Shown: positions 8,661 through 17,529 of the stretch, in pieces | Layout: each line of letters opens with the position of its first letter | How positions within the stretch are numbered: the stretch's first letter is position 1 | Origin: Donghicola mangrovi | GTDB lineage: Bacteria; Pseudomonadota; Alphaproteobacteria; Rhodobacterales; Rhodobacteraceae | Direction of reading: 5' to 3' | Assembly (NCBI RefSeq): GCF_013377535.1 | Contig: NZ_JABCJE010000002.1 | Location: 372,001 to 436,000 of the forward strand | Length of the DNA stretch: 64,000 bases | Notes under the pieces: model-generated | Databases searched by the model: none | Told to the model about the DNA's origin: nothing | Seen by the model: only the letters and a program-made list of their open reading frames with translations | Program-made: the position numbers and the translations under genes

Positions 8661-9582
8661 GAAAGGGCGCGACCTCGATCCGCTCGCCCAAGAGGAAGGC
8701 ATCGGCCACCAGTTGCAAGGGCGACAGGTCCACGTCCGACTGGCCTGCCGCGATCAGTTCCGCGAACCGCGCATAGAGGCGGCGGTACTCGGTATCCTCG
8801 GCCTGAACCAGTTGGATGTCCCCCTCGAAGAGTTGCGCACCGCCGTTCCGCAGGGTGATCGTGCCCGCAGTGGTTTCCACGATGATGTCCCACGTCTGGG
8901 GGCCGGTCTGCCGCCAGTCGAACACCGCGCTGACCGGAATGCCCGAGGCGCTGACCATCTCCATCGTGGCACCGATCGGGGCCTGCTTGTTGGCGGGCAC
9001 CTCGAGGCTGGCGGCGGTCACATGCACGGGCTCTGGCATGATGCGGGTCAGGATCGACAGCGCGTTGATGCCCGGATCGAACACGCCCAAGCCCCCGGGT
9101 TGCCAGATCCACTCCTGCCCGGGATGCCAGTGACGCACGTCCTCTTTCCAGTCGATCTGGACCGAGGTGATGGTGGCGTCCCGCAACATCTCGCGGGCTT
9201 GCTCGACCGAGGCCGCCTCGCGCGAGTGCCACGTGGCAAAGAGGGTCACCCCAGCCGCGCGGGCCATGTCGGCCAGCGCCTGAACCTCGGCGACCGAAGC
9301 GCCGGGCGGTTTCTCCAGCATCACGTGGCGACGGGCGCGGATGGCGGCAGCGGCCTGATCAAAGCGCCCTTGGGGCGGCGTACAAAGAGAGATCGCCTGA
9401 ATATCCGGCTCGGCCCCCAGCAGGGCGTCGATGTCATGATAGCTTGGCAGCCCGTCCAGCCCCGCGTTCCGGCTGGCAATCGCCTTGAGCGCCAGCGTGG
9501 GGGTGTCAGCCAAAGACGGCAGGTGCTGGTTCCGCGCGATGGTTCCAAGGCCCACAAGCGCCAGTGAAATCGGGTCAGTCAT
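8653..9582 (-). CDS. Gfo/Idh/MocA-type aldose 1-dehydrogenase (D-galactose / L-arabinose 1-dehydrogenase)
   Basis: The 309-residue protein starts with the nucleotide-binding ALVGLGTIARNQHLPSL and has the family lysine in EKPPGAS. Relatives of this subfamily in Pseudomonas, Rhizobium and Azospirillum oxidise D-galactose and L-arabinose at C1 to the lactone. The neighbours support this role: a mutarotase follows and an SMP-30 lactonase precedes with an ATGA overlap. Whether galactose or arabinose is preferred cannot be decided from the sequence. Confidence 0.8.
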   Translation of the reverse strand: MTDPISLALVGLGTIARNQHLPSLADTPTLALKAIASRNAGLDGLPSYHDIDALLGAEPDIQAISLCTPPQGRFDQAAAAIRARRHVMLEKPPGASVAEVQALADMARAAGVTLFATWHSREAASVEQAREMLRDATITSVQIDWKEDVRHWHPGQEWIWQPGGLGVFDPGINALSILTRIMPEPVHVTAASLEVPANKQAPIGATMEMVSASGIPVSAVFDWRQTGPQTWDIIVETTAGTITLRNGGAQLFEGDIQLVQAEDTEYRRLYARFAELIAAGQSDVDLSPLQLVADAFLLGERIEVAPFHE

Positions 9583-10451
9583 CGGGTGCCTCCGGTCGGC
9601 AAAGGGAAAGCGGGTTCGGGCAGGCCCATTGGCGCGCCCTCAATAGCAAAGGTGGCTCCGGCCAAGGGCGCGGCGCTCAGGGCGTCTGCGTCCATCCCCT
9701 CGGTGGCCGAGGTGCAGTAGAGCGTGGTGCAATCCGCCCCGCCCATCGCCGGACAGGTGACATGGGGCGCGGGCAGTGCGATGCGATCCCCAAGTGTGCC
9801 ATCATGGTCCACCATCACCACAGCGGAGGCGCCCCACAGGGCCACTGCAAGCCGCCCATCGGCCAGCACCACCGCCCCATCAGGGTTGAGCCCATGTTTG
9901 GCGAAATCCACCAGCACTTTGGGCTCCCCTTCGGGCCATCCCATCGCATCCACACTGACCCGATAAAGCTTGCCCGCCGCCGTATCTGCGAAATAGGCGC
10001 AGCCTCGCCCGCGGTCAAAGCACATGGCGTTCGGGATCGAGATCAGCGCATAGAGCCGCCGCAATTCCCCGTGGGCATAGCGATAGATGGCACCAGCGCC
10101 CTCTTCGGCGGATTTGCCCATCGTCCCGATCCAGAAGCCCCCCCAAGGGTCACATCGCCCGTCATTGGAGCGGGTAATCGGGTTGTCATCCTCTAGCGCG
10201 ATCAGGCGGGTGCGGGTGCCGGTGTCGATCTCCATCTCCCACAGGGCGGTTTCAGAGGCGACCAGCAGGCGATTTTCGTCGATCCACGCGGCAGCCGAGT
10301 GCATCTCGGGCAGGTGGTGGACGGTGGTCGGCCCGCTCCCCTTGCGCAGCAGACGCTTTCCGGTGATGTCGAACCAGAACAGCTCTTGCCTCAGGGGGTG
10401 CCACAGCGCCCCTTCGCCCAATGCGCAAATGGTGGTGTCGAAAGCGGTCAT
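9579..10451 (-). CDS. SMP-30/gluconolactonase family sugar lactonase
   Basis: Hydrolyses the aldonolactone made by the next gene's dehydrogenase. The 290-residue beta-propeller shows the family's metal-site blocks: GEGALWHP near the N-terminus, SNDGRCDPWGGFWIGTMG, IPNAMCFD and NPDGAVV. This matches SMP-30 family L-arabinono- and galactonolactonases. The start overlaps the aldolase stop as ATGA (10448-10451) and the stop overlaps the dehydrogenase start the same way, so the three are translationally coupled. Confidence 0.85.
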   Translation of the reverse strand: MTAFDTTICALGEGALWHPLRQELFWFDITGKRLLRKGSGPTTVHHLPEMHSAAAWIDENRLLVASETALWEMEIDTGTRTRLIALEDDNPITRSNDGRCDPWGGFWIGTMGKSAEEGAGAIYRYAHGELRRLYALISIPNAMCFDRGRGCAYFADTAAGKLYRVSVDAMGWPEGEPKVLVDFAKHGLNPDGAVVLADGRLAVALWGASAVVMVDHDGTLGDRIALPAPHVTCPAMGGADCTTLYCTSATEGMDADALSAAPLAGATFAIEGAPMGLPEPAFPLPTGGTR

Positions 10452-11065
10452 CGGTTGACCCCTTTGGCGGCGTCATAGGCCGCGACCACCTTGGCCGCAC
10501 GCTCCGCGATCTGCGCCAAGTACATGCCGGGGGTATAGAGGGCCGTCCCGATGCCAAAGCCATCCGCCCCCGCCGCGAACCATTCCCCGAAATTCTCGGG
10601 GCCAGCGCCGCCGACCGCATAGACCTGCGTGCCCACGGGCAGAACGGCCCGCATCGCCTTCAGCCCCGAGGGGCCAGCCATCGAGCCCGGGAACAGTTTC
10701 AACCCGGTTGCGCCGCTACGCAGGGCGGTGAACGCTTCGGTCGGGGTAAAGACGCCCGGCCAGCTTTCCATGCCCGCCGCGCGGGTGGCGCGGATCACAT
10801 CGGGGTTGGTGTCGGGGGAAACGACCAGTGTGCCGCCTGCCTCGGCCACGCGGGCCACATCTTCGGGGGTCAGAACGGTGCCTGCCCCGATCACAGCCAC
10901 CTGCCCCACGCGGTCTGCCATCTCTCGGATGGACACAAAAGGGTCAGGCGAATTCAGCGGCACTTCGATGGTGGTGATGCCCGCCGCGACTAGGGTTTCG
11001 GCGGCGGCTCCGGCCTCGGCCGGCGTGATCCCGCGCAGGATTGCGATGATGTTGCGTTGGGTCAT
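10448..11065 (-). CDS. dgoA: 2-dehydro-3-deoxy-6-phosphogalactonate aldolase
   Basis: Splits KDPGal into pyruvate and glyceraldehyde 3-phosphate. The 205-residue class I aldolase of the KDPG family shows IAILRGITPAEA, the EVPLNSP strand, GAGTV and the Schiff-base lysine in TGLKLFPG. The PLNSP and GMYLAQIAERA features are typical of DgoA rather than the glucose-type Eda. The ATG overlaps the kinase stop by one base (TAATG). Confidence 0.93.
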   Translation of the reverse strand: MTQRNIIAILRGITPAEAGAAAETLVAAGITTIEVPLNSPDPFVSIREMADRVGQVAVIGAGTVLTPEDVARVAEAGGTLVVSPDTNPDVIRATRAAGMESWPGVFTPTEAFTALRSGATGLKLFPGSMAGPSGLKAMRAVLPVGTQVYAVGGAGPENFGEWFAAGADGFGIGTALYTPGMYLAQIAERAAKVVAAYDAAKGVNR

Positions 11066-11943
11066 TACGCCCCCTGAAGGTAGATTTGAGTAAGCCCCGC
11101 CAGAACCAGATTGGCCCCGTCCTGCGCCGTGGCGTTCAGATCCAGTTGCGCGGCCGCCGCCAGATAGAGGTCCGTCAGCGCGCCGCTGCCAATCACAGTC
11201 ACTGGCGTGCCCGACGGAACATCCGCCAATTCCGCCCCGATCAACAGACCGGAGAGCCGCGCTCGTTCGGCCACCGGATCAGCCTGCCCGACCAACCCGC
11301 TGGCGCGAATGGAAAACAGGGTCGCCAAGGCCTGGCCGTTGGCCCCGGTGCGCACGCCAAGCGCAAAGGCATCGGGCTGCGGCGCGCCCTCTGCCACGGA
11401 ATGGCGCAGGATCGAGTGTTGGCAGAGCAACGCAAACAACTCGCCCGTCATATGGGTGCTAAACCGCGTGACGGTGCCACCTTTGATCCAGACGTGTTTG
11501 GAGTGCGTGCCGGGCAGCAGGATCAGCCCCTCAAACTCGGGCTGCTGCGCCAGAAAACCGGCGATCTGAACCTCTTCGCCGCGCATGACATCCGCTGGGT
11601 CGGGCTGCGCCAGCCCCGCCACGATTTGCACGTCAAGGCGGGGATCAGCTGTTTCCACCTGCACCAGATCGGCAGCGTCCACGGGACCGCAAGGCACCCT
11701 GCGATAGGGCGCCTCTTGCCAGCCCTGACGCGCGCCGACCATGCCGCAGGCCAGCACAGGCGTCACGCCCTGCCCCAGCCATCCCTCCACCAGCGCCAGA
11801 AGCGCCGGTTCGAACTGGTGCCGCTCCAGCTTGCCCATCCCTTGATCGGAATGGGCCTCGGCCAGAACGTCAGCCCCTTTCATCGCCCAAGCGCGCAGAT
11901 GGGTCGTGCCCCAATCTACCGCTATCCAGTCAGGCGTTTGCAT
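11065..11943 (-). CDS. dgoK: 2-dehydro-3-deoxygalactonokinase
   Basis: Phosphorylates 2-keto-3-deoxy-galactonate before cleavage by DgoA. The 292-residue protein opens with WIAVDWGTTHLRAWAM, the phosphate-binding start of the DgoK family, and has LPGTHSKHVWIKGG and FSTHMTGELFALL, both typical of this family. It sits between the aldehyde dehydrogenase and dgoA in the same transcript. Kinase plus aldolase defines the hexose (De Ley-Doudoroff) branch of the operon. Confidence 0.93.
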   Translation of the reverse strand: MQTPDWIAVDWGTTHLRAWAMKGADVLAEAHSDQGMGKLERHQFEPALLALVEGWLGQGVTPVLACGMVGARQGWQEAPYRRVPCGPVDAADLVQVETADPRLDVQIVAGLAQPDPADVMRGEEVQIAGFLAQQPEFEGLILLPGTHSKHVWIKGGTVTRFSTHMTGELFALLCQHSILRHSVAEGAPQPDAFALGVRTGANGQALATLFSIRASGLVGQADPVAERARLSGLLIGAELADVPSGTPVTVIGSGALTDLYLAAAAQLDLNATAQDGANLVLAGLTQIYLQGA

Positions 11944-11946
11944 CGC

Positions 11947-13461
11947 TCAGGCCACATCGTCCGGCAGGACGGAGGCAGGGATGTTCTGATAGCAGACGGG
12001 GCGCAGCCAGCGGCGGATGGACAGGGTGCCGACGGAGGTCGCACCAAAGTTGGTGGACGCCGGATAGGGTCCGCCGTGCACCATGCTGTCGCAAACCTCG
12101 ACCCCCGTGGGGAAGCCGTTGGCCAGAACTCGGCCTGCCTTGCGCTCCAGCACCGGCAGCAGGCGGCGGGCCAATGCGGCATCGCTGTCATCCATGTGCA
12201 GGGTCGCGGTCAACTGACCGACGAACGATTTGGCAACGGCGATCATCTGCGCCTCGTCCTTGGCCACAACGACCAAGCCCAAAGGCCCGAAGACCTCTTC
12301 GCTCAACACGTGGTTCCCCAGCCAATCCTCGGCCGAGACGCGGAACAGGAACGGTTTCGCCTGACGGGTATCGCACATCGAGGTCAGCATTTCCTGCACC
12401 CCGGGTGCCCCTTGCATCCGCGCCGCGCCATCGCGGTAGGCCGCCGCAATCCCATCGGTCAGCATGACCTGAGCGCCGCTTTCCGACAGGGCCGAACGGG
12501 TCGCTTCGGCAAAGGCCTCGCCCTCGGGGCCCTCCAGCACGACCGCAATTCCGGGGTTGGTGCAGAACTGGCCTGCGCCCATGGTCAACGATCCGGCCCA
12601 CGCCTCACCAAGCGCCGCCCCGCGGCTGGCGACAGCCGAAGGCAGCATGAACATCGGGTTCACCGACCCAAGTTCGCCAAAGAACGGAATGGGTTCATCG
12701 CGCTGCGCACAAAGGTCAAACAGCGCCCGACCGCCACCCAGCGATCCGGTAAAGCCAACTGCCTTGATGAGCGGATGCTGGACCAATGCCGTGCCCACAT
12801 CGCGCTTGCCCCCCTGGATCAGGCTGAACACGCCCTTGGGCAAACCGCAGCGCTGGATCGCGGCGTGGATCGCCTCGGCCACCACCTCGCCGGTGCCGGG
12901 ATGGGCACTGTGACCCTTGACCACCACGGGACAACCGGCCGCCAGTGCCGACGCGGTATCCCCGCCCGCCACACTGAACGCGAGCGGGAAGTTCGACGCC
13001 CCGAAGACTGCCACCGGCCCGATGGGCCGCTGCATCATCCGCAGGTCAGGCCGCGGCAAAGGCGCCCGTTCCGGCAGCGCCGCATCATAGCGGCGATCCA
13101 GATAGTCCCCCGCGCGAATATGGCTCGCGAACAAACGAAGCTGACCAACCGTCCGCCCCCGCTCGCCCACCAAACGCGCCTCGGGCAAACCGGTCTCGGA
13201 GCACCCGATCTCGGTGATCAAATCGCCCCGCGCATCAATCTCCTCGGCAATCGCCTCAAGGAAAACTGCGCGTTCCTCGCGGCTCGAATAGCCGAACTCC
13301 CAGAACGCTTCCTCGGCCGCTGCGCAGGCCTGTTCCACCAATTCGGGCGTACCAACCGAATACTCGAACGTGGTCCCGTGCGCAGGCTCACTGACAAACA
13401 CCTTGTCCGAACCCACCCACTCGCCAGCGATCAAATGCTTGCCGTGTGCTTGAAATCCCAT
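11947..13461 (-). CDS. Aldehyde dehydrogenase, probably 2-oxoglutarate semialdehyde dehydrogenase
   Basis: The 504-residue enzyme of the ALDH superfamily has the NAD(P) region GPVAVFGASNFPLAF, a VVKGHSAHPGT block, the general base Glu in PFFGELGSVNP and the catalytic Cys in GAGQFCTNPG. This matches the NADP-type 2-oxoglutarate-semialdehyde dehydrogenases at the end of non-phosphorylative pentose and glucarate pathways. A galactose-only pathway would not need it, so it suggests a pentose branch. A GGAGGAG ribosome site precedes the start, which lies 114 bp after the dehydratase gene. Confidence 0.8.
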   Translation of the reverse strand: MGFQAHGKHLIAGEWVGSDKVFVSEPAHGTTFEYSVGTPELVEQACAAAEEAFWEFGYSSREERAVFLEAIAEEIDARGDLITEIGCSETGLPEARLVGERGRTVGQLRLFASHIRAGDYLDRRYDAALPERAPLPRPDLRMMQRPIGPVAVFGASNFPLAFSVAGGDTASALAAGCPVVVKGHSAHPGTGEVVAEAIHAAIQRCGLPKGVFSLIQGGKRDVGTALVQHPLIKAVGFTGSLGGGRALFDLCAQRDEPIPFFGELGSVNPMFMLPSAVASRGAALGEAWAGSLTMGAGQFCTNPGIAVVLEGPEGEAFAEATRSALSESGAQVMLTDGIAAAYRDGAARMQGAPGVQEMLTSMCDTRQAKPFLFRVSAEDWLGNHVLSEEVFGPLGLVVVAKDEAQMIAVAKSFVGQLTATLHMDDSDAALARRLLPVLERKAGRVLANGFPTGVEVCDSMVHGGPYPASTNFGATSVGTLSIRRWLRPVCYQNIPASVLPDDVA

Positions 13462-13516
13462 CTCGTCTCCTCCGCACGGGCCACCGGTCCCAAACCCCGA
13501 TCCCCGCGCACTCCAT

Positions 13517-13540
13517 CATTCTTCTTTGCTCAAAATACTC
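13517..13540 (-). repeat. 3'-end intergenic element, copy 2
   Basis: On the minus strand it reads GAGTATTTTGAGC then AAAGAAGAATG, matching copy 1 at 218-240 with few changes. It lies in the dehydratase-ALDH gap, sense-oriented after the dehydratase gene, and is preceded by CCTCCGGCGG. It is inside an operon, so it is not simply a transcription end. Confidence 0.55.
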
Positions 13541-13575
13541 CCGCCGGAGGCAAACTCCCCCAGCCAGAGGCGATC

Positions 13576-15321
13576 TCAGTGACTGTCTTTCCCGACAGCG
13601 TTGCCACGGCACCCTTTCAGGAAATCAAGATCCGCACCAGTGTCGGCGCCCTGCACATGTGCCTGATGCAGCCATGCGTAACCGCTGCCCGCTTGCTCGT
13701 GGTTCGGAGCCCACTCGGCCAGACGCGCTGCCAGTTCCTCATCGGAAATATCCAGATGCAGACGGCGGTTCGGCACATCGAGCTCGATCATGTCCCCGTC
13801 GCGCACCACGGCCAGCGGGCCACCGGCTGCGGCCTCGGGCGAGGTGTGCAGGACCACGGTGCCATAGGCCGTCCCCGACATGCGGGCGTCCGAGATGCGG
13901 ACCATATCGGTGATGCCTTTCTTCAGAACCTTGGGCGGCAGGCCCATGTTCCCGACCTCGGCCATGCCCGGATAGCCCTTGGGGCCGCAGTTCTTAAGGA
14001 CCATCACGCAGGTTTCGTCGATATCCAGATCGGGGTTTTCGATCTTGGCCTTGTAGTCGTCGATATCTTCGAACACGACCGCACGGCCACGATGTTGTAG
14101 CAGATGCGGGCTGGCGGCCGAAGGTTTTAGCACCGCCCCGTTGGGCGCAAGGTTTCCGCGCACCACCGCGATGCCGCCCTGCTGGGTCAGCGCCTGATCC
14201 AGCGGCAGAATGACGTCTTCGTTGTGGTTCTGAACGTCCCTAACCTCGTCCCACATGGTCTTGCCGGACACGGTCAGGGCGTCTTTGTGCAGTTGCCCCC
14301 CCTCGCCCAAGCGTTTCAGGACCACAGGTAAACCGCCCGCGTAGAAGAACTCTTCCATCAGGTACTTGCCAGAGGGCATCAGGTTCACAATCGTCGCCAC
14401 GTCGCGCCCGCAGCGGTCCCAGTCGTCCAGCGTCAGGTCCACGCCCACACGGCCCGCGATTGCCAGCAGGTGGATCACCGCGTTGGTCGAGCCGCCAATC
14501 GCGCCGTTGCAGCGGATCGCGTTCTCGAACGCCTCTTTGGTCATGATATCCGAGGGCTTCAGGTCGTCCTTGACCATCTGCACGATGCGGCGGCCCGACA
14601 GTTGCGCCATGACGCGGCGGCGGCTGTCCACGGCAGGAATAGCCGCGTTGCCGGACATGGCCATGCCCAACGCCTCGGCCATCGAGGCCATGGTGCTGGC
14701 CGTTCCCATCGTGTTGCAAGTGCCAGAGGAGCGGGACATGCTCTGCTCGGCCTCAAGGAATTCCTCCTGCGTCATTTCCCCGGCCTTCACCATCTCCGAG
14801 AATTTCCACAGATGGGTGCCGCTGCCCACGCGTTCCCCGCGGAAATAGCCGTTCAGCATCGGCCCGCCGGTCACCACGATGGACGGGATATCGCAGGATG
14901 CGGCTGCCATCATCAGGCTGGGAGTGGTCTTGTCACAGCCCACCAGCAGGACTGCGCCGTCGATGGGCTGGCCGCGGATGGTTTCCTCGATCGCCAAGGC
15001 CGCGAGGTTGCGGAACATCATCGCCGTGGGGCGGAAGGTGTTCTCGGACGCGCTGAACACAGGCACTTCGACCGGAAAGCCGCCAGCCTCCCAAATGCCA
15101 GCCTTCACCTTTTCCGACAGTTCGCGCAGGTGGCCGTTGCAGGGGGTCAGGTCCGACCATGTGTTCAGGATGCCGATAATGGGGCGCCCGTCGAAGAGAT
15201 CGTGGGGGTAGCCTTGGTTTTTCAGCCAACCACGGTGATAGATCGTGTCGCGCGAATTGCCCGCATACCACTCTTGCGAGCGCAGGCGGCGGGGCCACGG
15301 GGCGGGAGTGAACTCGGACAT
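13576..15321 (-). CDS. IlvD/Edd-family aldonate dehydratase (L-arabinonate / D-galactonate type)
   Basis: Dehydrates the aldonate to a 2-keto-3-deoxy acid. The 581-residue protein has the iron-sulfur cysteines in LLVGCDKTTPSLMMAAAS and SRSSGTCNTMGTAST, and the ITDMVRISDARMSGTAYG block at the C-terminal part. Family members with this N-terminus (RSQEWYAGNSRDTIYHRGW) are sugar-acid dehydratases rather than dihydroxyacid dehydratases of branched-chain amino acid synthesis. It lies between gguC and the ALDH. One enzyme of this type could serve both arabinonate and galactonate. Confidence 0.88.
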   Translation of the reverse strand: MSEFTPAPWPRRLRSQEWYAGNSRDTIYHRGWLKNQGYPHDLFDGRPIIGILNTWSDLTPCNGHLRELSEKVKAGIWEAGGFPVEVPVFSASENTFRPTAMMFRNLAALAIEETIRGQPIDGAVLLVGCDKTTPSLMMAAASCDIPSIVVTGGPMLNGYFRGERVGSGTHLWKFSEMVKAGEMTQEEFLEAEQSMSRSSGTCNTMGTASTMASMAEALGMAMSGNAAIPAVDSRRRVMAQLSGRRIVQMVKDDLKPSDIMTKEAFENAIRCNGAIGGSTNAVIHLLAIAGRVGVDLTLDDWDRCGRDVATIVNLMPSGKYLMEEFFYAGGLPVVLKRLGEGGQLHKDALTVSGKTMWDEVRDVQNHNEDVILPLDQALTQQGGIAVVRGNLAPNGAVLKPSAASPHLLQHRGRAVVFEDIDDYKAKIENPDLDIDETCVMVLKNCGPKGYPGMAEVGNMGLPPKVLKKGITDMVRISDARMSGTAYGTVVLHTSPEAAAGGPLAVVRDGDMIELDVPNRRLHLDISDEELAARLAEWAPNHEQAGSGYAWLHQAHVQGADTGADLDFLKGCRGNAVGKDSH

Positions 15322-15335
15322 GTCTAGCCTCTGGG

Positions 15336-16301
15336 TTACAGCTGTTTGGTGGTGATAAGGCCGGTATCGGCCAAGGTTTTCAGGGGATTGCGCAGGGGTT
15401 GGCCAAAGGCAGGCGCGCTGATTTCGAACACATCGCCGTCTTGGGTCTTTACGCCCGCGCCAAAGGACAGGGTCGCGGTGCCGAACATGTGGACGTGCAG
15501 ATCCCCTGCCCGCCGGAACGGCGCGTATTTGAAGTGATGGTGTTCAAGGTTCGCAATCGTGTGGGACATGTTGTCTTCGCCCGACAGGAAGGGTTGATCA
15601 AAGATCACCTCGTCCCCGCGAATGATCCGGCTGCGGCCCTCGATATGGCGGGGTAGTTCGCCGACCAGAAGTTCGGGGCCAAAGGACGCCGGACGCAGTT
15701 TGGAATGGGCCAGAAACAGGTAGTTGATCCGCTCGGTCACGTGGTCGGAGAATTCGTTCGACTGGGTAAAGCCGATGCGGTTCGGAGTGCCGTCCGCGCC
15801 GATCAGGTAAAACCCTGCGATCTCGGGCTCCTCGCCGCCATCCAGTGCGAAACCGGGGCTGAGGAGCGGCTCACCGGGGGCGACAGCCTCGGTGCCCGGC
15901 CCTTTGTAGAACCACTCGGGCTGCGCGCCGATCTCGCCATCGGCGGGTTTGCCGCCCTCAACACCCATCTGGAACATTTTCATCGAGTCCGACACGTGTT
16001 CCTGCGTTTGCGCGTGCATCGCGTTGCGGGTCGAAGCCGACCCGAGGTGGGTCAGGCCGGTGCCGCACAGGTACATCCGCGCGGGTTCGGGGTGGCGGCA
16101 GGGCACGTCCAGTTTCCCGTTCGCGGCCAGTTCGGCCAAGTCCACAGCCTCGCCCCCGTCGGGGATGACATCGGCGATTTTGCAGCCCTTGTTCACGGCC
16201 AGTTCGGCCAGACCATAGACGGTTTTGATGGCGGGGATCAGGCGGGCGTCATCGCCGTTGCGAACGATGACACCTCCGGCGATCAGTTCAGACAAGTGCA
16301 T
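15336..16301 (-). CDS. gguC: GguC family protein, FAH-superfamily fold; possible 2-keto-3-deoxy-pentonate dehydratase
   Basis: The 321-residue protein matches GguC of the Agrobacterium chvE-gguABC locus, recognisable from MHLSELIAGGVIVRNG, the GTGLTHLGSASTRNAMH block and FSDHVTERINYLFLAHSKL. It belongs to the fumarylacetoacetate hydrolase superfamily. Archaeal KdaD, a 2-keto-3-deoxy-D-arabinonate dehydratase, has the same fold. The operon has no DHDPS-type keto-deoxy-arabinonate dehydratase, so GguC is the best candidate for that step. This function is inference. It begins 4 bp after the permease stop. Confidence 0.85.
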   Translation of the reverse strand: MHLSELIAGGVIVRNGDDARLIPAIKTVYGLAELAVNKGCKIADVIPDGGEAVDLAELAANGKLDVPCRHPEPARMYLCGTGLTHLGSASTRNAMHAQTQEHVSDSMKMFQMGVEGGKPADGEIGAQPEWFYKGPGTEAVAPGEPLLSPGFALDGGEEPEIAGFYLIGADGTPNRIGFTQSNEFSDHVTERINYLFLAHSKLRPASFGPELLVGELPRHIEGRSRIIRGDEVIFDQPFLSGEDNMSHTIANLEHHHFKYAPFRRAGDLHVHMFGTATLSFGAGVKTQDGDVFEISAPAFGQPLRNPLKTLADTGLITTKQL

Positions 16302-16305
16302 GGGA

Positions 16306-17517
16306 TTACGCCTGTTTCTGTTTGTTGTAGACGTCGAAGATCACAGCGGCCAGCAGCACCAGACCTTTGATCATCTGCTGATAGTCGATGCCGATCCCGA
16401 CGATGGACATGCCGTTGTTCATCACGCCCATGATAAAGGCCCCGACCACCGCGCCGACGATCTTGCCCGAGCCGCCGGACATCGATGCGCCGCCGATAAA
16501 GACCGCCGCGATCACGTCCAGTTCCAGCCCGAAACCGGCCTTGGGGGTGGCGGTGTTCAGACGGGCGGCAAAGATCAGGCCCCCCAGCGCCGCCAGCACG
16601 CCCATGTTCACAAAGGCCAGGAACGTCAGGCGTTCGGTTTTGATCCCCGACAGGCGGGCGGCCTTTTCGTTGCCCCCCAGCGCATAGATGCGGCGGCCAA
16701 TGACGGTTTTCTCGGTCACAAAGGCATAGAGCACGATCAAGAGGCCCATGGTCACCAGCACGTTCGGCAGCCCGCGGAAGGTCGCCAGCTTGAACGTCAG
16801 GAACATCAGGGCGCCCACGACGATGATGTTACGGCCCCAGAAGAACGCGGTGGGTTCCCCTTCGATGCCATAAGCGCGGCCCCGTGCCTGCTGGCGCAAC
16901 CCGATCGAGATGATCACGCCCGAGGCAATCGCTCCGACCGCAAGGCACAGCAGGTTGAAGTTGCGCGAGCCCACCATTTCCGCGATCGGCGCGGTCAGCG
17001 CGGTCGGGAAGATGTCGCCCACAAAACCGGTGGACAGGATCTGGAAGCTTTGGGGGAACGGGCCCACGGACTGCCCCTCGAGCAGCCACAGGGACGCGCC
17101 GCGGAACACCAGCATCCCCGCCAGCGTGGCGATAAAGGACGGGATTTTCCAGAAGGCCACCCAGTAGCCCTGCGCGGCGCCGATCAGGCCCCCCAGCACG
17201 ATGCACAGCGGGATCGTGACCCAGACGGGAATGTGGTACTGGACGATCATCACCGCCGCCAGCGCGCCGACAAACCCCATGACCGAGCCCACGGACAGGT
17301 CGATATGGCCCGCCACAATCACGATCAGCATCCCCAGCGCCATCACGATGATGTAGCTGTTTTGCAGGAACAGGTTGGTGATGTTCACCGGCCGCATGAG
17401 CGTGCCATCGGTCACGATCTGGAAAAACGCCATAATGGCGATCAGCGCGAACAGAAGGCCATAGTCCTTCATGTGGGCGGAAAGATAGGCCTTCAGGCCA
17501 TTGGAATTGCTCGTCAT
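16306..17517 (-). CDS. gguB: Sugar ABC transporter permease GguB
   Basis: Membrane subunit of the monosaccharide importer. The 403-residue protein has about ten hydrophobic segments and the BPD_transp_2 (RbsC/XylH) motifs IDLSVGSVMGFVGALAA near the N-terminus and VIAAVFIGGASMSGGSGKI near the C-terminus, the latter forming the coupling loop to the ATPase. It lies between gguA and gguC, as in Agrobacterium. The ATG is 12 bp after the gguA stop. Confidence 0.93.
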   Translation of the reverse strand: MTSNSNGLKAYLSAHMKDYGLLFALIAIMAFFQIVTDGTLMRPVNITNLFLQNSYIIVMALGMLIVIVAGHIDLSVGSVMGFVGALAAVMIVQYHIPVWVTIPLCIVLGGLIGAAQGYWVAFWKIPSFIATLAGMLVFRGASLWLLEGQSVGPFPQSFQILSTGFVGDIFPTALTAPIAEMVGSRNFNLLCLAVGAIASGVIISIGLRQQARGRAYGIEGEPTAFFWGRNIIVVGALMFLTFKLATFRGLPNVLVTMGLLIVLYAFVTEKTVIGRRIYALGGNEKAARLSGIKTERLTFLAFVNMGVLAALGGLIFAARLNTATPKAGFGLELDVIAAVFIGGASMSGGSGKIVGAVVGAFIMGVMNNGMSIVGIGIDYQQMIKGLVLLAAVIFDVYNKQKQA

Positions 17518-17529
17518 TCCGGTGTTCCC

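Noticed and set aside
11086-14100. A 1004-codon open frame on the plus strand
   Set aside because: It lies antisense to dgoK, the ALDH and the dehydratase genes, all with strong family motifs. Long antisense frames are expected in GC-rich DNA.
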